From NCBI GenBank assembly GCA_008931825.1, contig QXVZ01022462.1, positions 31,264 to 95,263 on the forward strand: a stretch of DNA of 64,000 nucleotides, in the 5' to 3' direction. Positions 13,850-24,246 of this stretch are shown one piece after another; within the stretch, counting starts at the first letter, position 1, and each line of letters opens with the position of its first letter. The notes beneath the pieces were generated by a model, which was not told the DNA's origin, searched no databases, and saw only the letters and a list, made by a program, of their open reading frames with translations. Made by a program: the position numbers and the translations under genes. Source of the stretch: Phallusia fumigata. Lineage: Eukaryota > Chordata > Ascidiacea > Phlebobranchia > Ascidiidae.

Positions 13850-15300
13850 ACGAACGAAGGAGCTGAAATATCATAGTTGGATTTGGCGGTTTAAACAAGC
13901 ATTAAAACGAAAAATCGTGTCCTAACGGTTTGCACAACGCCATCTTTATCTCTTTTTATTCGGCAAATAGGAGCAAGCACATTGGCTGACACGCACAAAC
14001 TGTGGTGGAATCACTGTCAACCTTTGTGCCGCATCTGATTGAGTTAAACTCTAGGTTAAATAGCCAAGGGAGTTTGTCGGTGTTGATTGTTCTATGATAA
14101 CCATTCACGACAAACGACATTCCTTTTTGTTGAATATTTTAGCATGTAAAAGTCAGTGAACTTACATCAAAATTTATATTTTGCTTGAGCGGTGTTTTTA
14201 TTCCATTTTGTTGGAACCATGTAATAGATTGGTAAAAACTAATAAGCTTTTTCGAAACCGAGACAGAATAAACAACGATAAACGGATTTTAAAACTGACA
14301 GCACGATAGACATCTTACCTTGTTGTCACAACAGTACTTAAAGGCAAATTAAAAAAGAGTTCAAGTGGGGGTGTCGCGTTTTTGCCCTGGTAGGTCAATG
14401 CCCATTTTCCATTGCCGCAACTAATTTGTAATTCTTTGCGAACTCTCGGATTTCAACAATTAAATGTTTCTTTTTACTGCCTATAGTGTCGTTCTGTATT
14501 GGAAATTGATTTTAAGTACTTGATGACACTTTTTTTGCAATATTTTTTTTATTATTAAAATGTACCCCTAAACCGTTTTGTCTATTTTAATGCCTCATCC
14601 ACGTCACTCGTAAAAAACGCAATAAATTAAATTGTAGTGTTTTTTAAGTTCCCTTTGTTACTTTTTATAGCAAGAAGCGCTTAAATCATTTATGCATTTT
14701 ACAGCTGCACAGCAACATTGCCACATTCGTGAATGTGCGCGCGAAATCACTGCACGGAAAACTTCGCCACTGCCGATCACGCGTTCATCACGTGCACAAC
14801 GTTGTCTGACTCGTCATTGGAAGTGGCGACAGTAGTTTTGGAAATAACACCAAATACGTAAGTACGAGTGACCAGCAATCTGTACATTTTGATGATTACG
14901 CATATCTACGTAGACCGCACCGAAAAGGGTAATTTGCCATGTATTTTGACTACTAGCCAAGATTTGAACATGCAGATTCTTGCCATTTGTTTACCCCCGC
15001 CGGAACCCCGGAGCCCCTTTATTAAAAAATGGATTTTCTGTTTCAGTTTCCCCACAGGATCACGTACTTCACTCCTATCAAGTTTGCAAGTAGAACAAGG
15101 GACTGTTAACGAAGTGTGACACAACAATGGCCTGCAGCCAATCCTGCGGACAGGGTCTGTTAACTGCTCATCTATCTCACGGAGATGTCTGGCGTGGAAG
15201 TATAGACAGCAAAACCTGCTGTTTTTCTGTGAAAGAAGCGTCTGCCGATAACGGTTTTGGAAAAGGCTTTGTAACCAAAATTTAAATAAGCCTAGCATAA
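13850..15300 (-). CDS. Family A, copy 1: possible minus-strand gene, degenerate
   Basis: Homologous to 18330-19440. Frames shared with copy 2 include a basic segment KIRLSLFILSRFRKS (about 14205-14305, opening after an acceptor and ending in a stop) and VVQTVRTRFFVLMLV (near 13890-13990). An upstream region resembles the hydrophobic exon of copy 2 but contains stops and indels (for example a stop after VILWGN). Product unknown. Whether this is a gene or a conserved non-coding repeat is unsettled; the case rests on matching frames in two copies. Confidence 0.3.
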
Positions 15301-15841
15301 AAGAAAAAGAGAAGTCATATAACGTAAGAACGTGTTTGTATTATTCCCTGTTGCTTTTAAGTTGGGTCTTGGATTCGCGTGTAATATTTTTTTGAATGCA
15401 ATATGAAATCGTAAGTGCATGCATGTTTTTGTAATAAGGGTAAGAATGTAAAAACATGGGACTTTTCCTTGCCCGCGGACCCAACTTCGGTGATCCTTAA
15501 ACATACTGGTTAGTCCCAGTCGTAAAACTGACCGTTTACCTGATGCTGGCTAAATCAAATCAGTCACTAAAAAAAATTACTGGAAAATTGTAATTCATAA
15601 ATTGCTTCGACAAGAATTCGGTAACTATCAGACGGGAGTAAATAACTGTATATTTTTCTATTATTGATTAACTGATCAAGCTGTCGTGGCAGGTCGACAA
15701 AAGCTGGGAAAGCGGCAGGTCTCAGCTGGCTGAACTCTTTGGCTTAAACTGAACACTTTTGTGGAATAAAACAATAAGTCAAACGAATAAGTAATAATCC
15801 AAATCATTTCTTGTATTTTATGTTTTTGTCACCGATAGAGG

Positions 15842-17047
15842 AACACAGCCGCGTACAGTCACACAAAACGGACGATGGACATTCCAAAGTAAGAACATTA
15901 CCCTGTAACGAAATTTGTTCAGCGATAACATCCAAGAAGTAATCTTTTTTCTGGTTTGGATAAGGATTCAGTTTGATGGTAATGTTTTTACTTTTTTTGT
16001 AAAGCTGAAGTGCGACGAAGGCCATTCACAAACTCTGATCATGAAAATGTACCATGCATGCAACGAAGTTTGCCAAATTAGTATTTTACGGGTTCCCTGG
16101 TGAGTATGATGTATATTACGAAAGAATACGTGACGAAATCAAGAACATGTGATCGGAAAAATAGCCTCCATCCCATGCACTTAAATAAGCCATCTAATTT
16201 GCATGTTCCGAAAGATGTCTTTTTTCTAGGACAGGTTAATTGGACACGTGTCTTTAGATGCCATCTATTGCCAAATATGTGCTCGTCGCAACAGTTTTTA
16301 GATGTGTTCTGTTTTGTTCGGTTACGGCTTGTCGAAAATGCCACCATAATTTAATTTTACCCATGTACCCCACTTTCAGACCAACATACAATGAATCCTG
16401 GGTCAACATCACTACGGCATGCGAACATCTTCTATGTCCCCACGTTATCCAGTTTTGCTTGGTAAGAGCCGTGTTTAGCATGAACAGTGATCGGTTTGCT
16501 CACTGCCATTTTAGCGTACAAAAACCTCATAAAGATTTTGTTAAATTCAGCACAACGAAACAAAGTGGCACTGAAACCTGCCGACTCTAAATCCCATCCG
16601 AGGAAACGACGCCCTAGCATTGGTAGGATGTCTTTATCAATGAATTTGCTTTAAATAAGTTCGCCTTCTGTTTTTGCGATAATTGCTATATCGTTTCAAG
16701 CGTAATAAACCATAATACTACCAAGCAGTGGTGTAGTGCTGCCGGGACGCTGCGCTTTGCCACCTCTACAAGCGAATGGTCAGGAAAGGGAGGAACAGGA
16801 AAAAGTACAGCTTTTGCACAGAGCTCCGGCATCTATAAAATTGCCCCTGCTGCCACAGGTCTAATTTTTTTATGGTTTCACAGGTAGAAGTTGGACCAGT
16901 TTTGCAACGCATTGTTCAACTATTTCAGAAGCTATATCTCAAAAGCAACAACCCGCGTCTGCTTCGCAACAACCCGCGTCTGCTTCCTCGGCGTCGTCAC
17001 TTTCGCCATCTGCAACTCTAAATTTAAACGCTGAAAGCATGCTTTAA
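15842..17047 (+). pseudogene. Family B, copy 1: decayed cysteine-rich protein gene
   Basis: Exons equivalent to the intact copy at 24247-26099: 16005-16099 (LKCDEGHSQTL, YHACNEVC), 16380-16461 (NESWVNITTACEH, VIQFCL), 16515-16622 (LIKILLNSAQRNKVAL, KKRRPS-like KRRPSI) and 16884-17047 (FATHCSTISEAIS, ending AESML and stop). The first two have exactly the lengths of the intact copy (95 nt; 82 nt for the matching part). Two lesions are visible: the 16099/16380 junction reads TG|A, a stop, and the third exon lacks one base relative to copy 2, shifting frame. The last exon also has a 21-bp tandem duplication adding QQPASAS. Confidence 0.55.
16948..16989 (+). repeat. 21-bp tandem duplication in family B exon
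   Basis: CAACAACCCGCGTCTGCTTC occurs twice in a row with a 21-base period, so the reading frame is kept and QQPASAS is repeated. It is absent from the other two family B copies. Confidence 0.85.
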
Positions 17048-18329
17048 AAACGCCCTTATAATCATTTTTGGCTTGCTTGTCGCATATGATATAAAATTTC
17101 GTTTCTTCAAGAGTCAAAATAAATATTTGGTGGTGATTTTCGGTGGTGATTTGTTTGCAGTCATTTCATTACTATATTTTCAAGCCACAGTTTACGGACC
17201 ACTGTACATGTAACCTAAAATATCCATTGTAATACGTGGTCGAAACACATAGGTGCACTTTCATGTTTTAATATCTGATTTTTTGGTCGAATGTTATTTA
17301 ATTACAAAACACCATATAAGATGACACACAAGGCTCATGGATTTTTCTAACTTCGCTACAAGCATTCAATCGTACAAAAAGTTGTAAAGCATTTGTAGCG
17401 CGACCATTTTAATACGTCATCAAATTGCAATGAAATCAAAAATGTTTGTGGTGTGGTTGATATTTTTCTGCGCTATCGTGGTACAACTTGAACTTTTACC
17501 ATAGAGTTCAAACTTCACCTTTGGTTAGGCGGGTTGCGATTGCTGCGCACGAACAATAGCGTCAATTTTTGGTCGAACTTTTCCTACGTCACCAAAGTCC
17601 GTTTGTTAACCAACAAACTAAGCGGGTGTCCTGGCTAAAAGCTTTCGAACCCCCACGCCGTAGCCTACGTGTTATCTAAACATGTGATTGCAGCCCCTTT
17701 TATGCAGAATGCACGCCGGATGTCCTTATGATAATTTGTGATTCTCGCCAGAGGACCAAATACAATTTGTAATTAAACGGGATATATCCAAATAATTTTT
17801 CGTGTATGATGTCACCTTGTTTTATTTATGCCCTTACTACATCACCTTTATCACTTTACGGCCTTTTACCTTAAGCATGGTGCCGTCACGTTTTAATAGT
17901 AGCGATCACTTTAATGCGCTTTCCACCTGCTTACCTATTTTTAAAACGTATATAAGGCACTGACAACGTTAAAAAAAACACGTAGGCAAAGCCTATTCGT
18001 GAACCTTTAGCACAGGTATTGGTGCAGAATACCAGCTTGAAATTGCTAAACGAACTGACATATCGCGTACGAGCATTTGTGTTTTCTGTTGTTTTTTTAA
18101 TTTACACACGTTACTCGTCCCCTTGCACTGACTTTTATTCCAAAATACATTTTGCTTCACTTTGTATTTTGTTTATTTTTTTGGATAGCTAGAAGGCCTT
18201 ATATTCAAACAAATTTACCTTCCCTTCCTCTTTGTGAATATTTTTTTCAAAAAGCAACAAAATTACAAATAATTTGACGACACACAAATTTAAAAAATCT
18301 ACATTTTTAAATTTTTTTTTGGAATCTTA
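17048..18329. other. Spacer between the two A/B duplication units
   Basis: AT-rich, with no supported exon. It contains an AATAAA near 17120 shortly after the copy 1 family B stop, and nothing else recognised. Confidence 0.35.
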
Positions 18330-19440
18330 CAAAAGTGACGAACAGGGAGACTGAAATGTCATGGTTGAATTGAGCGGTTGAAACAAGCATTAAAACGAAA
18401 AATCGTGTCCCGACGGTTTGTACAACGCCGATTTTATATGATCCTTTTTCTTCCGGGCAATAAAGAGCAGGCTCATTGGCTGACGCGCACTGTGGTGGAA
18501 TACCGGTAAACTTATGTGTCGCATCTGATTTAGTTCAGTACAAGTCGAAACTCAAGTTGACAGGGGGAATTAGTCGCTATTGATTGTTATCAAAACTTTG
18601 TGATGATCAGGCCCGATGACAGTATGTCCGGTTTAATGAATTTTTTGCACTTAATCGTTAGTAATAAATTTAATCTTTACATCTATTAGAATCATTTGTG
18701 GCTTGCATGACACAGCAAGAAACGTCTGGTTGGCCCAAAGCTGTTTCGAAACCGAGACGAAACAAACAACGGCAAGCGGATTCTGAAACTGACAGCATCG
18801 TGATCATTATCTTACCTTGATGCTACAAATAGTACGTAGACGCAAATTTTGTCCGGATAGTAGGTCCAAAGACAAGGACTGTATTGTGTTTTGCGTTTTT
18901 CCGCGGGTAAGGTTGATGCACAAATTCCATTGCCGCAGTAATTTTTTAGCATTTGACGAGCTATTGTGTCTTTTACGGCTGGAGAGTTTGTAAGAAAATC
19001 AAGTCCCTTTGTGTTCGCCCAACGCTTGCACCAAAAAGGTTTTGGCTGATAGCTAACATTTGGTCTTTTATTTACCTGCCGTTTGTGCAAACCCACCTTT
19101 GAAAATGGATTTTATGTTTGATTTTCTCCACAGGACTGCGTACTTTACACCTGACCAGATTGCCCGAAGCAGCGCGTTTACAACAACAACGGCCTGCAGC
19201 CAATCCTGACTACTGGACTTATAAACTTGCAGCAAACTCGTCGACCCCATAAAGATGTCGGACGTGGAAGCAGACAAAAAACCGATTGTTTGACAGTAAT
19301 AATGGTGTCTGCGGATGGCGTTGGAAATGCCTGTAACCAACATAAAAGAAGAAAGAGCAGCCGTATAAAACAAGAACTTGTGTGTAGTATCACTTGAATC
19401 AGGGATTTGGTTCGCGTGAAATAATTTTTTCAGATACAAA
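18330..19440 (-). CDS. Family A, copy 2: possible minus-strand gene, unidentified
   Basis: Counterpart of 13850-15300 and better preserved. A frame running down from 19439 has a hydrophobic stretch (FLFYTAALSSFMLVTGISNA) and ends at a donor at 19097 (AAA G|GTGGGT). Another, 19006-18821, has a cysteine-containing segment (NYCGNGICAS, YYPDKICVYVLFVASR) ending at a strong donor (AG|GTAAGA). A third (about 18809 downward) gives FRIRLPLFVSSRFRNS to a stop, and a fourth (near 18490-18340) gives YCPEEKGSYKIGVVQTVGT. Phases between the first two do not match. A membrane protein is possible. No family recognised. Confidence 0.35.
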
Positions 19441-19644
19441 ATGGAAATGTCAGTACTTTTCTATGTCTGTGGACAAAACTGGGCTAATTGTTGTACATAA
19501 CTATTGGTCCCAATCGTAAAACTGACCATTTATTTAACAAAATGAATTGAAATCGTTTATTTAAAAATAATATTCATAAATTGGTTTGATAACTATTGAG
19601 TAACAACTAGAGTTTAGTTTTCTGTTTGTTTGTTTATCTTTTCT

Positions 19645-19740
19645 TCCGGGGTTCGAGCCCGGGCCGATCCCGAGGACGAACAGTTTTGTTAACAGATCTG
19701 TATATTGGTCGAGCGCCTCAGACCATTCAACCAAGTACTT
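19645..19740 (-). repeat. tRNA-like sequence, Ser/Leu type (pseudogene or SINE head)
   Basis: On the minus strand an A-box-like block (TGGTTGAATGGTCTGAGGCG) is followed about 70 bases later by a B-box-like block (GGCTCGAACCCC), the internal promoter arrangement of class II tRNAs with a long variable arm. No clean acceptor stem is formed, so I read it as a tRNA pseudogene or tRNA-derived SINE. A second, truncated B-box-like copy (GGGTTCGTACGCC, minus) lies at about 19762-19790. Confidence 0.5.
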
Positions 19741-20336
19741 GTCCTATTCTGTTATCTTTTTTTCAAGGCGTACGAACCCAGGACGATCCCGAGAATGGAT
19801 CCTGATTAGTTTTTTATGTCTGTATATGGGTCTTAAACGTTGCACAAAACGGACGATGGAAATTTCAAAGTAAGAGGCATTTTTTTCATATCATTTTAAA
19901 TCAATCTACCCTGTAGCTGAATTAGCAGTCATCCAGATTATTTTTTGTGTAGTAGTCATCGTTTTGCTGGGCATTACATTTTTGGCAACGCCAGGAACTT
20001 CGGATGCCTAAAGAGGCGTTTTGTGCTTATAGTCAAGAGACACGTTTTCAGTAAGTATACTAGCCGATGAAAAAAATGCGCAGTTTCAGTACAACCCTGA
20101 TTAATTGTCTGCAGTTTGCTTAAAAGCCCGTGTGGTACATAAATACCTATTGACAGACAACCCTTTTTGCAACACAAAAGAAAGCGATAAAAAAGAATAA
20201 AATAAAATACCACTTCAATTGGGTACACAGGGCATGGAAATAGATCAGTAGAAACTTCCAACGTTGAACTTTCAATTCGTAATGTAAAGTAAAGTTGTAA
20301 CCAATAGCCGGCGAAATATTAATCTTGTATCTAGGT

Positions 20337-22419
20337 CGAATCTCCAGCCGCTTGCAGGTCAGCATCTCAGTGGAAATCAAAAGTAGTTCAGCAAAACATC
20401 CAAGAAGCATTTTTAGCAGGTTTGGCGATAAATTATGTTTAATCGTGATCTTTTTAATGGTCCAGCTAAAGTGCAACAAACTCCAATTACAAACTCCGAT
20501 CTCGCAAATTTCCCATACCAGCAATGAAGCACGGTTAAGGCTTTGGAGGTTTTCAAGTGAGTATTACTGCTGATGCGGTAAAAGTAGACATCTGCAACTG
20601 TTACATCTTGTTTGGCAGTAATTGCTGATTTCTATGAATGCACATTTTTTCCCTACACATGTGTGGTGCAATCTCATACGGTCTGTGACGTAACAATTAG
20701 AGGAACAAGTTTTAAGTGATAACGCAAAGTGGTTTTGTCCCTTTTGTGTCTGACTACTGTGGAGGAAGGTGCTACGTCATTTTTATTCTGCAAAAGGTTT
20801 TTTGTGTTGCGAGCGAGCATTTTCTGGTGAGTCTCTTTGTACATATGTGTGTAACGACTGAAGTACCAAATAACCGAAATGTGTAAATTGTAACTTTAGC
20901 AAAGTTAATTGCGATGACTGAGAAGTCAGTTCGCTGAACAATGTATAGCTGCCCTTGTTTATGTGATTAAGTTTACATACGGTGTTGACGCTGCCTTTGT
21001 ACTCACAGTGTCTCTCTTGCATGTATACACACGTGAAGCGTGGTGTATTGAATCTTCTNTACATATGTGTGTAACGACTGAAGTACCAAATAACCGAAAT
21101 GTGTAAATTGTAACTTTAGCAAAGTTAATTGCGATGACTGAGAAGTCAGTTCGCTGAACAATGTATAGCTGCCCTTGTTTATGTGATTAAGTTTACACCC
21201 GGTGTTGACGCTGCCTTTGTACTCACAGTGTCTCTCTTGCATGTATACACACGTGAAGCGTGGTGTATTGAATCTTCTGTCGCCCAAAGTTATCGGCCCC
21301 CCCCCCCTGTGTTACGTCATAGTGGCGCATTGTAGTTTATGTTGCTTGTTTCGTTTAGGTGTGCGACAGTAACTGCTTGGACCGTCTTTGTGGTCCAGAG
21401 ATTTCCCGGTTCCCAAATAGTTGGTGAGCCTTATGCTGTAATTTACTACGTGTGAAGTGTATTTGTTTAACACATTGCCCTATGTGTAGAAACCGTGTTC
21501 TAAGGGTCCACGTGTCGTACGTGTCTTTTCGTCTCCTCCCGACGTCTGTATCGTTTACATGTCGAATTCATTCTATCTTGCGTACGATTGCGTACTGCAC
21601 ATTCGACAACAAGAATAACATCGGGGGAGTGAGCGAGTTTGAGGCCCATTAAGGATACGCGTTTTAACTGCGGGAATTCCGCCTCGTGTGACGTTCCGCG
21701 CCAAGAACCGGGGCGCGTTCAACGGACGTTACAGCAACTACAAACCGCTGTGTGTTCCACGCTTGGCGAAAATACAAGAGTGACAAACTGAAGAACATGT
21801 GTCAGAGAACTACCTTCCGTCCCATGCACCAAAATGAGCCACCTAATTTGCATGACCCGAAAGGACAGTATTTTAGGCATGGTATGATTTGTGTGACCGT
21901 TTTTGCAGGTCCGACACCGTTTGTGGAACCGAGCGGATCATTGCAAATACTTTTTACCCATCAATACTCCAATATTCCCGCGTTCAGGGCAACATATAAA
22001 TAAGTCTTGGGCAACATACCCAAGGTATGAGATCATTTTCCATATCCCCACGTTATTCAGTTCTGCTTGGTAAGAACCGTGTTTATCATAAACAGTGATC
22101 CGTTTGTTCACTGGAATTTTAGATGACAAAAACCCTAATGACGATTCTGTTAAATTCAGCACAACAAAACGAAGTGGCACTTCAACCTGACGACTATAAA
22201 TCCCATCCGAAAAAACGACGTCCCATCTTTTACATTTCAAGTAAAAAAAAACTTTTACTGCCATATTTTCGGGCACCTTATTGCTGTGTGATCATGCTTT
22301 TTCTAAGCAATGTAGGTATTGCTAATTTGTTCACAGATATGAGGTTGGATCCGTTTTGCAACGTATCGTTCAATTACTTTAGATGCTACATCGTCTACCA
22401 CTGACACGGAGCCATCAAC
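20337..22419 (+). pseudogene. Family B, copy 2: decayed cysteine-rich protein gene
   Basis: Homologous exons: 20337-20408 (SPAACRSASQWK), from 20466 (LKCNKLQLQT), from about 21988, from about 22122 (TLMTILLNSAQQNEVAL, KKRRPIF) and from about 22344 (IRFATYRSITLDATSS). Lesions: the donor after the first is GC not GT, and the exon near 21988 hits a stop at once (TATAAATAA) where the intact copy reads TFNESW. Later exons remain open in the homologous frame. An insertion of about 1.2 kb (20570-21735) separates exons that are about 280 bases apart in copy 1. Confidence 0.5.
20840..21279. repeat. 219-bp duplicate flanking a single n (21059)
   Basis: The sequence at 20840-21058 recurs at 21060-21278 with only a couple of differences, joined by one n. 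It starts at ACATATGTGTGTAACGACTG in both. The pattern fits an unmerged assembly overlap. Confidence 0.85.
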
Positions 22420-22503
22420 GTGTGCTTCCCCGACGTTGTTTTTTCCGTCATTCGAAAAAATGAGATTCCATGCAAAGAGCGTATGTTGAACATCCCTGTA
22501 CAA

Positions 22504-22697
22504 CAGTGTTTCTCAAACTTTTTTAGCTCAAGAACCACTTCATCTTCGAATTTTTTTCTGAGGACCACAAAACAGAATTCCATTGTAACATTCTCTCAAA
22601 ACAGGCGATTTTATTAGCCAGTACCTAGTTTAAGTCATCTTTTCGCGGACCACTATGGACCAATAGTGGTCCGTGGACCACACTTTGAGAATCACTG
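22504..22697. mobile_element. Non-autonomous hAT-type MITE, 194 bp
   Basis: Starts CAGTGTTTCTCAAACTT and ends in the reverse complement of CAGTGATTCTCAAAGTG, the terminal repeat style of the hAT/Charlie group. Flanking 8-bp target duplications are CTGTACAA (22496-22503) and CTGTGCAA (22698-22705), one mismatch. It is inserted just after the stop codon of family B copy 2, so it is younger than that duplication. Confidence 0.85.
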
Positions 22698-22705
22698 CTG
22701 TGCAA

Positions 22706-24246
22706 TATTCGGCTTTGCTTGCACCCCGCTAATGGTATTTAATGTTATGTCTCCGATTGTGACGTTGCTCTGTCTAATAGAAAGGCCCAACCCTATGAGC
22801 ATTCTTTATAATCGGCCTAATAGCTGTTGGTTTTTGATTTTGAATTCTCTGCTCCGTGAAGTAATAAAACAACCTGTGTACCTTCTGTGCCTGCCCGTGG
22901 GCATTTCTATGTACCAACCGTGGAATTAAGAATGTTATTATGGTTGTATATGCAGGGAATTAGGAATCCTATGAAACCTTTCCATCAAAATAAACATTGG
23001 TCAAACTGGTGAATTTGCAAGGTGTGATTGATTATTGTCGTTGCATGTTGGCCAGCTGTACTTCAATAACAGCAAATAACAAATAAAAGCTTTTGAACTA
23101 AAACTTGACCATTCGCCGCACAAACATTAACGTCATGGATACGGTCCAGCGATCGAGGGAATTCCGACACCGGCAGTCGGAAACGCGGTCCTTGCACAGC
23201 TAGTGGCATGCTTGTAACTGTTTTTAGTTGCATAAATGCATACACTTCTTTCTATGGGGATGATTTTTATATTTCGGTTGTCCTGTTCTATCTTTACTAA
23301 ACTTGATTGGTGTTTTATAGCGGTGTCAATATCGGAAAGAGCTGTGGTAGAGATTTGTTTAATGCACGGAATTATACCAATCAGATACGACAGGTATTAC
23401 CTCACGCGATTGACATGGCAGCTCAACAATAGATTTAAAATACGAAATCATATTAACATGGCAGCTTTTTAAAAATGAGAAATATCCCTTGACTTTGAAG
23501 TCTTTACAGTTTATTATTTTCTCTTATTGGGAGTTTTGTACGATAATATTGTGATATCAACAACCTGTTCCTTTTTTTGATCTCTTTTTCCCCATTTGTG
23601 AAATCTTTCGCTTTTATTTTGTCACATTTTATCCCACTTTTAGCATCAAAATAATAGCTGTCGGAAGACAGTTGCACCTTTGTATTGGTTCGCATTATAC
23701 GTTGTAAATGAATGTAGCCTTATACAGCAATGAACAAAAAATCGGTTGGCGAGGGGGAGTATAGCGACTTCACAACAGACCGCTAAACTATTCTGCACTT
23801 TAAAATAATCAAGGGATAAACGGAATTGCAGCCAACAGCAACGCTTTTTTTCAGTAGATGTTCACGATATACACAAGTAGGATAAAGCAAGCGCAAACAG
23901 GAAAGCAAGAAAAACAAATATACAGTTATTTCACACGTTTGGTCAAATTATTGTGTAATATTTTATCATATCGTATTTGCACACTCGTTCTCAATCCAAC
24001 TTTAAGCGCTGGACATGGAAACAAATTTACTTAAAGACAAACTCGTCGCAAAGTTTCTGCAATATTTGTAAGCAATACAAGTGACCTGTTCGAAGTTGGT
24101 ATTATTGTACACCCTGAATCACCAACTTAAAAAATGAGCTGGACCAAAGTGTTGTTTTTGCGACACCACAAGGGGAAAAAGGGAAGCAGGTGGTACGAGC
24201 AAGCTTAATAATTTGTTTTTTTCATTAAGCGGAGCAAGGTCACAAT
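22706..24246. other. Spacer between family B copies 2 and 3
   Basis: Open frames at 22666-22929 and 23236-23472 were examined and have no splice-site support or recognisable content. Confidence 0.35.
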
